A stretch of 64,000 nucleotides of DNA from JADGGM01 sp025449955. GTDB lineage: Bacteria; Gemmatimonadota; Gemmatimonadetes; Gemmatimonadales; Gemmatimonadaceae. Where the stretch lies: the NCBI GenBank assembly GCA_036554285.1, contig DATBNO010000097.1:1-64000 (forward strand), given 5' to 3'. Below, one piece after another: positions 24,870 to 33,295 of this stretch. A model generated the notes under the pieces. The model searched no databases. It saw only the letters and a list, made by a program, of their open reading frames with translations, and was not told the origin of the DNA. The translations under genes and the position numbers were made by a program. Numbering within the stretch: the first letter of the stretch is position 1; each line of letters starts with the position of its first letter.

Positions 24870-24878
24870 TATTTAAAT

Positions 24879-25565
24879 ATGATCGCCGCTCCTCCCGAAG
24901 AACCGCGTTGGCGCCGGCTGCCTGAAGCCCGGCCGCGTCAGATTCTGGACGCTGCCATTGATGTGTTCGGCGAGTCCGGACTCGCGGCTGCGCGTCTCGA
25001 GGACATTGCCAAGCGCGCCGGCGTGTCCAAGGGCACGATCTATCTCTACTTCTCGAACAAAGAGACGCTCTTCTGCGAGATGATCCGCCAGCTCGTTGGC
25101 GACACGATCATCCAAGCGCAGGCGCGCGCCGTCGCGACGAGCGCTTCGGCGGTCGATCAACTGATCGACTACGCGCATTCGGTGTGGCAGCACGTTCGAT
25201 CGCCGATGTTCGAAAAGCTGCACCGGCTCTCGATCGGCGAGCTGCGCAACTTCCCCGCACTGTTGGAATTTTTTCAGCGCGAAGTTCCGGGCAGGAACGT
25301 CCACGCGATTGCCGGCATTGTGCGACACGGGATCGCGACCGGCGAGTTTCGCGAGATGGACGAGATGGAGAGCGCGCGGATGCTGCAGGCGCTGATCATC
25401 AGTCATGGCGTGTGGTGTGCGCAACGGGAACAGAATGGCCTCGTCGCGCATCTGACCGACGAGGAGGTGCTGGCGCAGCTCCTCGATTTTTTCCTTGGCG
25501 CGGTGCGCAAGGACGCGGGTTCGCGTCCGGCCTCGCCGGCTTCTTCCGCAGTGAACAAGGCATGA
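24879..25565 (+). CDS. TetR/AcrR family transcriptional regulator
   Basis: A 228-residue TetR repressor. The helix-turn-helix lies at residues about 20-66 (Ile-Leu-Asp-Ala-Ala-x-x-Val-Phe, Ala-Gly-Val-Ser-Lys-Gly-Thr-Ile-Tyr-Leu-Tyr-Phe-Ser-Asn-Lys-Glu). The remaining 160 residues are the variable ligand-binding helices. It is the first gene of an efflux operon: its TGA overlaps the ATG of the TolC gene. Two similar palindromes upstream suggest autoregulation and control of the whole operon, relieved by a drug-like ligand. The ligand is unknown. Confidence 0.93.
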   Translation: MIAAPPEEPRWRRLPEARPRQILDAAIDVFGESGLAAARLEDIAKRAGVSKGTIYLYFSNKETLFCEMIRQLVGDTIIQAQARAVATSASAVDQLIDYAHSVWQHVRSPMFEKLHRLSIGELRNFPALLEFFQREVPGRNVHAIAGIVRHGIATGEFREMDEMESARMLQALIISHGVWCAQREQNGLVAHLTDEEVLAQLLDFFLGAVRKDAGSRPASPASSAVNKA

Positions 25566-26929
25566 TCGTGCACGACGGCTTGTTTCGATATCTGAGGGCC
25601 ATGCTCGTCGCGGCGGTGGCGCTGCCCGGCGTGGCACGGAGCGCGCGCGCCCAGGATGGCGGCGGCGACACCGTCATTGCGCGGCCGTTGTCGTTAGGCG
25701 ACGCGGCCCGTCTCGCCGCGCACCAGAGCGCGAGCGCGCAGGAAGCGCGGTTCCAGGCGGCGCAGAGCGCCGCGCAGGTGACGCAGGCGCGCAGCGACCT
25801 CTTGCCTAACGTTTCGGCGTACGCGATGGAACACGGCGTCACGATCAACACGGCCACGTTCGGCTTCGCCCTGCCGGGACTCGATCCGGGCGGCGAGCTG
25901 CTGGGACCGGTGAACACGATCGACGTCCGCGGCAAATTGTCGCAGACGGTGTTCGACTATGCCGCGCTGAGCCGCGTGCGCAGCGCGCGGTCGACGGCGG
26001 TGGCGGGCAACGCCACGGCCAGCGACGCGGCGGAGCAGGCGGCGGTCACGGCGTCGCTCGCGTATTTGAGAGCCCAGCGGGCCGACGCCGACCTCGCGGC
26101 GCGCGAGGCCGATTCGGTGCTCGCCGATTCGCTCCTCGGCATCGCGAACGACCAGCTCACGGCCGGTGTGGGCGTCGCGCTCGATGTGACGCGCGCGCAG
26201 GCGCAGGTCGCCGCCGTGCGGGCGCAGCTCATCGCCGCGCGCAACGAGCGTGATCGCTCTCGCCTCGATCTGCTCCGCGCGCTCGGGCTGTCGCTCGACG
26301 CGCACGTGGAGCTGGCCGACACCCTCACGCGGCTCACGATGTCGGATACGATGCCTAACGAGCAGGCGGCCATCGCCCAGGCACTCCGCGATCGACCCGA
26401 TCTGCGCGCGGCGGACCAGCAGCTGGCCGCGGCGCGTGAAACGTCGGGGGCGATTCGGGCGGAGCGCCTCCCGTCGCTCACCGCGTTCGGCGATGAGGGG
26501 TGGTTGGGCACGAACGGCGGCAACAAGCTCAACACGTATCAGTGGGGCGTCGAGGTGTCCGTCCCGGTGTTCGATGGGCTCCGGCGCGAAGGGCGCATCG
26601 AGGAGCAGCAGGCGCGCGTGAGCGAAATCGACGTGCGGCGCCGCGACCTGCGCCAGCAGGCGGCCATCGAGGTGCGCGGCGCGATGCTCGATCTGGGCTC
26701 GGCCCGCGAGGCCGTCGATGCGGCGCGCGAGCAACTTCGCCTCACGGAGCAGGAAGTGGCGCAGGCGCGCGATCGATTCCGCGCCGGCGTGTCGGGGAAC
26801 GCCGACGTCATCACGGCGTCGCTCACCCTGAATACGTCGCGCACGCAGTTGGTGGATGCGCTCGCGTCGTATCAATCGGCGCGCGTCGGGCTGGCCCGCG
26901 CCGTCGGGTCGGTGACGTCGCTCCCGTAA
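25562..26929 (+). CDS. TolC-family outer-membrane efflux protein
   Basis: A 455-residue outer-membrane factor. It has a signal peptide (Ala-Arg-Ala-Gln cleavage near residue 31) and two homologous OEP repeats with long coiled-coil helices rich in Ala, Gln and Arg (about residues 50-240 and 270-450). The Pro-Val-Phe-Asp-Gly-Leu-Arg-Arg segment near 335 is a typical strand-to-helix junction. The frame is open several hundred bases upstream through the TetR gene, but ATG 25562 begins the signal peptide and overlaps the TetR stop by four bases. It should form the exit channel for the EmrAB-like pump encoded by the next two genes. Confidence 0.9.
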   Translation: MIVHDGLFRYLRAMLVAAVALPGVARSARAQDGGGDTVIARPLSLGDAARLAAHQSASAQEARFQAAQSAAQVTQARSDLLPNVSAYAMEHGVTINTATFGFALPGLDPGGELLGPVNTIDVRGKLSQTVFDYAALSRVRSARSTAVAGNATASDAAEQAAVTASLAYLRAQRADADLAAREADSVLADSLLGIANDQLTAGVGVALDVTRAQAQVAAVRAQLIAARNERDRSRLDLLRALGLSLDAHVELADTLTRLTMSDTMPNEQAAIAQALRDRPDLRAADQQLAAARETSGAIRAERLPSLTAFGDEGWLGTNGGNKLNTYQWGVEVSVPVFDGLRREGRIEEQQARVSEIDVRRRDLRQQAAIEVRGAMLDLGSAREAVDAAREQLRLTEQEVAQARDRFRAGVSGNADVITASLTLNTSRTQLVDALASYQSARVGLARAVGSVTSLP

Positions 26930-26995
26930 CCGAACCACGCATCATTCGCACGATCGACGACGAACGATCAGTACCTCTGACGATGGATAGAGATC

Positions 26996-28114
26996 ATGGC
27001 GACGATGGTAGATGAACAGACCGAGCAACAGTCCGAGCAACGGCCGGCGACACCGGAGCACCAGCCGGCCGCGCCGTCGAAGCGCAAGTACGTCATCCCG
27101 ATCGTCGTGATCGTTGCGCTCATTGCGTTAGGCTGGGGCCTCAAGGCATACCTGTACTCGCGCGTTCACGAGAGCACGGACGACGCCCAAGTGGACGGGC
27201 ACATCATCCCGGTGCTGGCCAAGGTCGGCGGCTATGTGGCGTCGGTGCGCGTGCAGGACAACGACTCGGTACACGCCGGGGACACGCTCGCGACGATCGA
27301 TGATGACGAGTACCGGGTGAAGGTCGCGCAGGCCGATGCGGATCTCGCGGCGGCGCGATTCACCGTCGGCTCGGGACGCGCACCGGGCCAGGCGCGCGCG
27401 GCGGTGACGTCGGCGACGAGCCAGAGCGCGGCACAAGACGCGCAGATCGTCGCGTCGCGCGCCCAATATGACCAGGCGCAGTCCGATCTCACCCGCATGA
27501 AAGCCCTGGCGGCGAAGCAGATCGTATCCGGCCAGCAACTGGATGCGGCGCAGGCGGCAGCCGACGCGGCGGCGGCGAATCTCCAGGCCGTCCAGCGACA
27601 GGCCGCAGCGGGAAACGCCGGCGTCACGAGCGCGCAGGCGGGCGTGCGCGTCGCGCAGGCGCGCACCGAGGCGGCGCAAGCGGAGCTCGATGACGCGCAG
27701 CTCCAGCTCAGCTACACGGTGATCACGGCGCCGGTGAGCGGCACTGTCTCGAAGAAGCTCATCGAGTTAGGCCAACTGCTGCAGTCGGGCCAGACGCTCA
27801 TGTCGGTCGTGGCCGACACTGGCGCGTACATCACGGCGAACTTCAAGGAGACCCAGCTCGCGAACATGCGCGTTGGGCAACCGGTGGAGATCGAGCTGGA
27901 CGCGTATCCCGGGTGTACCGCCGAGGGCAAGGTGCAGAGCCTGAGCGCCGCAACGGGCGCGCGCTTCGCGCTGCTCCCGCCCGACAACGCGACGGGCAAC
28001 TTCACCAAGGTGGTGCAGCGCGTACCCGTTCGCGTGCTGGTGACCAAGGGCTGCGGGCCGAACCGTCCCTTGCGCCAGGGCTTGTCGGTGGTGGCGCACG
28101 TGAAAACAGGTTGA
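26996..28114 (+). CDS. EmrA-like HlyD family membrane fusion protein
   Basis: A 372-residue periplasmic adaptor. A cytoplasmic N terminus of about 30 residues, rich in Gln, Glu and Pro, is followed by one membrane helix (about 33-50), then Ser-Thr-Asp-Asp-Ala-Gln-Val-Asp-Gly, the hallmark of EmrA/HlyD lipoyl domains. A long Ala/Gln-rich coiled-coil hairpin spans about 110-240. The second half of the lipoyl domain contains Tyr-Thr-Val-Ile-Thr-Ala-Pro-Val-Ser-Gly-Thr-Val, then the beta-barrel domain with Gln-Pro-Val-Glu-Ile-Glu-Leu-Asp-Ala. It links the inner-membrane transporter (next gene) to the TolC protein (previous gene). Confidence 0.92.
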   Translation: MATMVDEQTEQQSEQRPATPEHQPAAPSKRKYVIPIVVIVALIALGWGLKAYLYSRVHESTDDAQVDGHIIPVLAKVGGYVASVRVQDNDSVHAGDTLATIDDDEYRVKVAQADADLAAARFTVGSGRAPGQARAAVTSATSQSAAQDAQIVASRAQYDQAQSDLTRMKALAAKQIVSGQQLDAAQAAADAAAANLQAVQRQAAAGNAGVTSAQAGVRVAQARTEAAQAELDDAQLQLSYTVITAPVSGTVSKKLIELGQLLQSGQTLMSVVADTGAYITANFKETQLANMRVGQPVEIELDAYPGCTAEGKVQSLSAATGARFALLPPDNATGNFTKVVQRVPVRVLVTKGCGPNRPLRQGLSVVAHVKTG

Positions 28115-28165
28115 TGGTTCGCCTAACGATTCGCCGCCCCGTTTCACTCGACCGGTAGTACGCCA

Positions 28166-29782
28166 ATGGCCGCAACATTACGACCGCTCGCCCGAGGCGC
28201 GTCCGGCGACCTCGTCGCCGCCTGGCCTCCCGCCCTCGCCGACGACCCGTATCGCAATCGATACCTGATCGCGATCGCCGTCACGCTCGCATCCGTCCTC
28301 GAGCTCATCGACACTTCGATCGTGAACGTCGCGCTGCCCGACATGATGGGCAACCTGGGCGCGACGCTCGACGAAATCGCGTGGGTCTCGACGGGCTACA
28401 TCATCGCCAACGTCATCGTGATTCCGATGTCCGGTTGGCTGTCGGCGTACTTCGGACGCCGGAAGTATCTCGCCGGCTCGATCATGTTGTTCGTCGTCGC
28501 GTCGTTTCTGTGCGGCGCCGCGCACACGCTGGTCGAGCTCGTCGTGTTCCGCATCGTGCAGGGGGTGGGCGGCGGCGCGTTGTTGTCGACGGCGCAGGCG
28601 ACGCTGTTCGAATCCTTCCCGCCCGAGGAGGTCGGCATCGGCCAGGCCATCTTCGGCGTCGGCGTGATGGTGGGACCGACCATCGGCCCAACGTTAGGCG
28701 GATGGATCGTCGACAACTACCAATGGCCGTGGATCTTCTACATCAACGTGCCGTTGGGCATTCTGGCGGCGATCCTGGTGCTGACGTACGTGCGCAATGC
28801 GGCACACCAGGAGCGCTCGCGCACCGTCGACGTGGCCGGCATCGCGCTCCTCACCACGTGCATCGGGTCGCTCCAGTGGATGCTCGAGCGCGGCGAGCGC
28901 AACGATTGGTTCGAGTCGCGCTTCATCGTCACGCTGCTCGTGGTCTCGATCGCGTCGGCCGTGCTGCTCGTGTGGCGCGAGCTCACGGCGAAAGAACCGG
29001 TGATCGACTTCCGCGTGCTCAAGAGCCGCCAGCTCACCGCGGGCGTGCTCATCGCCGCGATGTTGGGCGTGGCGCTCTACGGGTCCGTCTTCGTGCTGCC
29101 GCTCTTCCTGCAGCAGTTGCACGGCATGACCGCGTGGCAGACGGGCAAGATCATCTTGCCGGGTGCGCTCGCGTCGGCGGTCACGATGGGCATCGTTGGG
29201 CGAAACGCCAATCGCCTCGACGCGCGCCTCACGGTGACCGCGGGCTCGCTGCTCTTTTTGCTTTCGATGTGGATGCTGTCGCGCCTCACGCTGGACGCCG
29301 GCGCGAACGACATGTTCTGGCCGCTCATCTGGCGCGGCACGGGACTCGGTTTGATTTTCGTACCGCTCACCAACGCGACGATGGCGGATCTCAAGACCGA
29401 GCGTCTCGCGCAAGGCACGGGCATGTTCAACCTGACCCGCCAACTCGGCGGTTCGTTAGGCATTGCCGTGATGGCGACGCTCCTCGTGCGATTCGCCGCG
29501 CAGCACCGCGTCGCGCTGGTGTCGCACCTGGCGTCGGGCGACGCCGCATCGATGGCGCGGTTGTCCGCGCTCACGCAAGGCATGGTGGCCAAGGGTGCGT
29601 CGCTCGCCGTGGCGAAGCAGCAAGCGCTCGCGCTCCTCGACGGGCAGGTGATGGCGCAGGCCAACGTGCTCGCATTTTCCCGGATCTATCTACTGTGCGG
29701 TCTGCTGTTGTGCGCCGCCTTGCCGCTCCTGTTCGTGTTCAAGTCGGGCAAGGGCCGCGGCGCAATGGGTCCGGTACACTGA
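28166..29782 (+). CDS. DHA2 family MFS drug exporter (EmrB/QacA type)
   Basis: A 538-residue, 14-helix major facilitator. Typical features are Leu-Asp/Glu-Leu-Ile-Asp-Thr-Ser-Ile-Val-Asn-Val-Ala-Leu-Pro in the first helix, Gly-Arg-Arg-Lys after helix 2, Arg-Ile-Val-Gln-Gly-Val-Gly-Gly-Gly in helix 4 and Gly-Pro-x-Ile-Gly-Pro-x-Leu-Gly-Gly in helix 5 (antiporter motif C). It exports lipophilic drugs or similar compounds in exchange for protons and forms a tripartite pump with the adaptor and TolC genes upstream. It ends the TetR operon; a hairpin follows 30 bases downstream. Confidence 0.94.
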   Translation: MAATLRPLARGASGDLVAAWPPALADDPYRNRYLIAIAVTLASVLELIDTSIVNVALPDMMGNLGATLDEIAWVSTGYIIANVIVIPMSGWLSAYFGRRKYLAGSIMLFVVASFLCGAAHTLVELVVFRIVQGVGGGALLSTAQATLFESFPPEEVGIGQAIFGVGVMVGPTIGPTLGGWIVDNYQWPWIFYINVPLGILAAILVLTYVRNAAHQERSRTVDVAGIALLTTCIGSLQWMLERGERNDWFESRFIVTLLVVSIASAVLLVWRELTAKEPVIDFRVLKSRQLTAGVLIAAMLGVALYGSVFVLPLFLQQLHGMTAWQTGKIILPGALASAVTMGIVGRNANRLDARLTVTAGSLLFLLSMWMLSRLTLDAGANDMFWPLIWRGTGLGLIFVPLTNATMADLKTERLAQGTGMFNLTRQLGGSLGIAVMATLLVRFAAQHRVALVSHLASGDAASMARLSALTQGMVAKGASLAVAKQQALALLDGQVMAQANVLAFSRIYLLCGLLLCAALPLLFVFKSGKGRGAMGPVH

Positions 29783-29811
29783 GGCTTACCGGAGGCGACA
29801 CGCTTGGTCGG

Positions 29812-29847
29812 GGGACCCGTCGCTCCTAAGTTTGGAGGACGGGTCCC
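29812..29847 (+). terminator. Terminator-like hairpin after the efflux operon
   Basis: GGGACCCGTC (29812-29821) and GACGGGTCCC (29838-29847) pair perfectly. CTCC (29823-29826) and GGAG (29834-29837) extend the stem inward with one bulged G, leaving a TAAGTTT loop. Only a weak T run (GTTTC) follows. Confidence 0.6.
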
Positions 29848-29880
29848 GCGCGTTTCTCACCTCTCCAGCCACCGCGCTCC

Positions 29881-30477
29881 ATGGCCGATCTGCCGTCGCG
29901 TGCCGACGCGCTCGCGTTGATGCACGAGTACACGCTCAGCGAATCCTTACGAAAGCACATGCTCGCCGTGGAAGCGGCGATGCGCGCATACGCCGCGCAC
30001 TTCGGTGAAGACCCCGAGCGCTGGGGGCTTGCCGGCCTCATGCACGATTTCGACTACGAGCGCTTCCCGAATGCGAGCCACGCTCCGGATGCGGAGCATC
30101 CCGCGGAAGGCGCGCGGATGTTGCGTGCTCTCGGCTATCCCGACGACGTGGTCGCCGCGATTCTCGGTCACGCCCCGTACACCGGCGTCGCGCGCACCAC
30201 GCGCATGGCGCGCACGTTGTTCGCGGTCGATGAATTGACCGGACTCATCACCGCGACGGCGCTGGTCAAACCGTCGCGCAGCGTGCACGATGTGGATGCA
30301 CGGTCGGTGCGAAAAAAGATGAAGGACAAAGCGTTCGCGCGGGGCGTTAGTCGCGAGGACGTGGTGCACGGCGCCGAAGAATTGGAGGTGGAGCTCGACT
30401 CGCACATCCAATTTGTGATCGACGCCATGCGCGCGTCCGCCGAGGACATCGGGTTGGCCGGCGCGCCGGGGGGTTAA
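29881..30477 (+). CDS. HD-domain (HDIG-type) phosphohydrolase-like protein
   Basis: A 198-residue soluble HD-superfamily protein. The metal-binding residues are visible as Arg-Lys-His-Met (first His near 25), Leu-Met-His-Asp-Phe-Asp near 53-58 (the HD pair) and a later His in Ala-Glu-His-Pro-Ala-Glu-Gly near 75 and Gly-His-Ala-Pro near 99. Such proteins hydrolyse phosphate mono- or diesters, often nucleotides, but this stand-alone type has no assigned substrate. It is a single gene with its own upstream region after the efflux terminator and 57 bases before the ECF sigma gene. Confidence 0.85.
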   Translation: MADLPSRADALALMHEYTLSESLRKHMLAVEAAMRAYAAHFGEDPERWGLAGLMHDFDYERFPNASHAPDAEHPAEGARMLRALGYPDDVVAAILGHAPYTGVARTTRMARTLFAVDELTGLITATALVKPSRSVHDVDARSVRKKMKDKAFARGVSREDVVHGAEELEVELDSHIQFVIDAMRASAEDIGLAGAPGG

Positions 30478-30534
30478 TGGCGCGCTTCAACGGTTCCCGC
30501 GCCGAGCGCGTTACTCAGATGGACGTCTGCCGGG

Positions 30535-31140
30535 ATGAGAATGCACGCAGCGCTGTCGCTCCATACCGCGCAGCACGTGCCTGAGCCGTCGACCGAGTGG
30601 TCGGCTCGCACGCGCGAGCGGGACTTGATTGTTGCAGCACAACGCGGTGATCGCGATGCGTTCGCGGAGCTGGTGTCGTTGCATCAGCGTCGCGCCTACG
30701 CGGTCGCGCGCGCCATCACGGCGACGCACGAGGATGCGGAGGATGCGGTGCAGGAGGGGTTCCTGCACGCGTACCGCGCGCTCGACCGGTTCCGGCCGGA
30801 GCAGGCGTTCGGTGCGTGGCTGCATCGCATCGTGGCTAACGCAGCGCTCGACATCGGGCGCCGCCGCCGCGTCCGCGATGCGGATTCGCTCTCCGATTCG
30901 GTGGCGTTGCCGTTTCGTGATCCGGCGGAACAGGACGAGCTCCGTCGCCGCCTCGCCGCGGGCCTCGAGGAGCTGTCGCAACGGCAACGGTCTGTGATCG
31001 TCCTGCACGACGTCGAAGGATTTACGCACGGCGAAATCGGCACCATGCTGGGTATACCGGAGGGAACGGCACGATCCGACCTCCACCATGCACGGGCCGC
31101 CCTTCGCCGAACGCTGGGAGACCTCTGGAGTCAACGATGA
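30535..31140 (+). CDS. ECF-type RNA polymerase sigma factor
   Basis: A 201-residue extracytoplasmic-function sigma factor. Region 2 (about residues 30-98) contains Ala-Tyr-Ala-Val-Ala-Arg, Asp-Ala-Glu-Asp-Ala-Val-Gln-Glu-Gly-Phe and Phe-Gly-Ala-Trp-Leu-His-Arg-Ile. Region 4 (about 140-190) contains Leu-x-x-Arg-Gln-Arg-x-Val-Ile-Val-Leu-His and the helix-turn-helix Thr-His-Gly-Glu-Ile-Gly-x-Met-Leu-Gly-Ile-Pro-Glu-Gly-Thr-Ala. A second ATG at 30541 is possible. Its TGA overlaps the ATG of the putative anti-sigma factor. It heads a six-gene envelope/efflux operon that it probably controls. Confidence 0.93.
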   Translation: MRMHAALSLHTAQHVPEPSTEWSARTRERDLIVAAQRGDRDAFAELVSLHQRRAYAVARAITATHEDAEDAVQEGFLHAYRALDRFRPEQAFGAWLHRIVANAALDIGRRRRVRDADSLSDSVALPFRDPAEQDELRRRLAAGLEELSQRQRSVIVLHDVEGFTHGEIGTMLGIPEGTARSDLHHARAALRRTLGDLWSQR

Positions 31141-31514
31141 GCATCGAACCTCGCATCGGGCCCCACGGACGGGATGACGATCTCACCCGCGCCTTACGGA
31201 GCATGTACGCCGCGCCGTCGGATGACGCGTACTGGGGCTCCCTCGCCGCGCGCATCATGGCGCGCGTGAGCGGTGATGCCGCGGTCGACCAATGGTGGCA
31301 ACCGTTAGCACGATACGCTCGCGTTGGGCTCGTGGCAGCGGCGGTCGCCCTGGTTGCCGCGCGCATGGCGCTCTCGCGCGATGCCGCGCGCGAAACGGCC
31401 ATTGCGTACGACGGCGTCATCGAGACGCCGCAAAACGCGCCGTTGCAATTGGCGACCGACGCGACGCCGGGCTCCGCCCGCGATGCGACGCTGCGCTACG
31501 TCATCTCACCCTGA
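31137..31514 (+). CDS. Putative membrane-bound anti-sigma factor
   Basis: A 125-residue protein with a cytoplasmic N-terminal part of about 58 residues, one membrane helix (about 60-80) and a periplasmic tail of about 45 residues. The position, directly after and overlapping an ECF sigma gene (ATGA), and this topology are those of an anti-sigma factor. No zinc-binding His/Cys motif is present, so it would belong to a non-ZAS type. It has no sequence signature that proves the role; the call rests on context. Confidence 0.6.
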   Translation: MSIEPRIGPHGRDDDLTRALRSMYAAPSDDAYWGSLAARIMARVSGDAAVDQWWQPLARYARVGLVAAAVALVAARMALSRDAARETAIAYDGVIETPQNAPLQLATDATPGSARDATLRYVISP

Positions 31515-31526
31515 CTGGAGCCGTCC

Positions 31527-31886
31527 ATGCAGCGCTCGAAAGCGCTCGCCTTTGCCGCCCTGATCGCGGTGTTGGTTGTCGGCGGCGCGGTGGGCTTTAC
31601 AGTGGACCGTCTGGTCCACGAGCCGTGTAGTACCACAAGCCGTCGCAACGTCGACATCCTCGCGGACCGCTTGGCGCTCTCGCCGGCGCAGCGCGCAGCC
31701 GTCGACAGCATCCTCGACAAGCGCCACCGCGACTTCGACACGGCACTCGTGCCGGTCCGTCCGAAGCTCGATTCGATTCGTCTCGCGGCGCGCGCCGAAA
31801 TCTTCAAGCTGCTCGATCCGACCCAGCACGTGCGGTTCCAGCAGATGATCGACGAATCGCAGAGCAGCCAGGAGAATCACCGTTGA
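31527..31886 (+). CDS. Spy/CpxP-like periplasmic stress or metal sensor protein
   Basis: A 119-residue exported protein. It has an N-terminal hydrophobic segment (residues 7-25) that may stay as a membrane anchor. The rest is helical with Leu-Ala-Leu-Ser-Pro-Ala-Gln-Arg near 50 and a long Arg/Asp-rich helix, then Leu-Leu-Asp-Pro-x-Gln-x-x-x-Phe near 98. That is the LTxxQ-type pattern of Spy, CpxP and CnrX-like proteins, which bind unfolded proteins or metals. The GGAG site is six bases before ATG. Its stop overlaps the TTG start of the TolC gene. Located beside the sigma/anti-sigma pair, it may feed envelope stress to them. Confidence 0.7.
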   Translation: MQRSKALAFAALIAVLVVGGAVGFTVDRLVHEPCSTTSRRNVDILADRLALSPAQRAAVDSILDKRHRDFDTALVPVRPKLDSIRLAARAEIFKLLDPTQHVRFQQMIDESQSSQENHR

Positions 31887-33262
31887 AGAAATTGATCGCG
31901 TTCGCGCTGGCGCTGCCCATGGGAGTGGCGGCGCAGCAACCCACGACGCCACCCGCGACACCGCCGACGGACACCACGATGGCTCCGCCGGCGTACGACA
32001 CCACATTGCTCGGCCCCGTCGACACCACCGCCCGGCCGATCAAAGTCGACGAAGCTGTTCGTCTCGCACAGCGCGCATCGCCACTCGCGGTCGCGGCGCA
32101 GGGTACGCTCGAAACGAGCCGGGCGCAGGTACGCTCGGCCTACGCAGCGTTCATTCCCGCACTGTCGATCAACGCCGCCACGTCACGACAAGGCGGCGAC
32201 CGCTTCGACCCGCAGGGCGCACTCGTGCCGTTCACCGGTGCGAGCTGGCAGTACACGCACGGATTGAACTTGAATCTCGATCTGTTCGACGGCGGGTCGC
32301 GCATCTACAACATCCACACGTTCAAGGCGGACGTCACCGCGGCACAGGCGAACGAGACCTTGCAGCAGTACGGCATCGCGTTGTCGGTGAAGCAGCAGTT
32401 CTACGCGGTGCTCGCGGCGCGCGAGTCGGAATCGGCCGCCGAGTCGCAGTTGGCCGAGGCGAACGAGAACTTCAAGCAGGCGCTGGCCAAGGTCCACGCG
32501 CGCGAGGCCACCAAATCGGACTCGCTGCGCGCGGTGATCCAGGTGTCTAACGGACAGTTAGCCATCGTCACGGCGCGCTACGATCTCAGCACGGCCAACG
32601 CCGCGCTGACGCGCCTGGTCGGCACGCCGTTCACCGTGACCGCGAGCCCCGACGACACGACCGGGACGTCCTTCGCGGCCGTCGACAGCGCCGCGCTCCG
32701 CGCGCTCGCCGATGCGGGACCCGCGGTCAAACAAGCGCAGGCGTCGGATGTGGCAACGGCGGCGGGCGCCAAAGCGGCGCGCGCGCCGTATTTGCCGACG
32801 ATCAGCGCCAGCTGGAACATCAGCGGCAACGGCAGCACCAACAACCTGGCCTTCGTGGCCAATCAATACGCGTACCAGAATCAGTTCCGCCTCTCGCTCA
32901 GCTACCCGATCTTCGATCAACTGCAGCGGGAGCAGAGCATCGCGGTCGCGGACGTCGCGCAGCGCAACGCCCAAGCCCAACTGCGCGACGCGAAGCTCGC
33001 GGCGCAAGCGAATTTCGTGCAGTTCTTCGGCGCGCTGCGCACCAATCAGGAGCAGGTCCAGATCGACGAGACGTCGGTCGAAGCCGCGGAAGAGGACTTG
33101 CGGGTCCAGCGGCAACGCTACGAATTCGGCGCGTCGACGCAATTGGATGTGTTGACGTCCGAGGCCGCGCTCATCACAGCGCGCGCGGCGCTCATTCAGG
33201 CTCGGTTCAATTATCGCGTTGCCAAAGCGCAACTCGAAGCGCTCGTGGGCCGAGATCTGTAG
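31883..33262 (+). CDS. TolC-family outer-membrane efflux protein
   Basis: A 459-residue outer-membrane factor with a short signal peptide (Lys-Lys start, cleavage near Ala-Ala-Gln at 18), a Thr/Pro-rich linker and two OEP repeats (about 60-250 and 265-455). The C-terminal repeat has Leu-Ser-Tyr-Pro-Ile-Phe-Asp-Gln-Leu-Gln-Arg-Glu, as in related metal or macrolide exporters. The TTG start has AGGAG eight bases upstream and overlaps the previous stop. It pairs with the MacA- and MacB-like genes that follow. Confidence 0.9.
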   Translation: MKKLIAFALALPMGVAAQQPTTPPATPPTDTTMAPPAYDTTLLGPVDTTARPIKVDEAVRLAQRASPLAVAAQGTLETSRAQVRSAYAAFIPALSINAATSRQGGDRFDPQGALVPFTGASWQYTHGLNLNLDLFDGGSRIYNIHTFKADVTAAQANETLQQYGIALSVKQQFYAVLAARESESAAESQLAEANENFKQALAKVHAREATKSDSLRAVIQVSNGQLAIVTARYDLSTANAALTRLVGTPFTVTASPDDTTGTSFAAVDSAALRALADAGPAVKQAQASDVATAAGAKAARAPYLPTISASWNISGNGSTNNLAFVANQYAYQNQFRLSLSYPIFDQLQREQSIAVADVAQRNAQAQLRDAKLAAQANFVQFFGALRTNQEQVQIDETSVEAAEEDLRVQRQRYEFGASTQLDVLTSEAALITARAALIQARFNYRVAKAQLEALVGRDL

Positions 33263-33295
33263 ACCCCCGTGAGCGTGATGATCAGGAGACGATTC

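Noticed and set aside
30481..30534. An autoregulated ECF promoter before the sigma gene
   Set aside because: A GGTTCC-like block and CTCAGA are present, but spacing and orientation do not match a known ECF consensus well enough to claim it.
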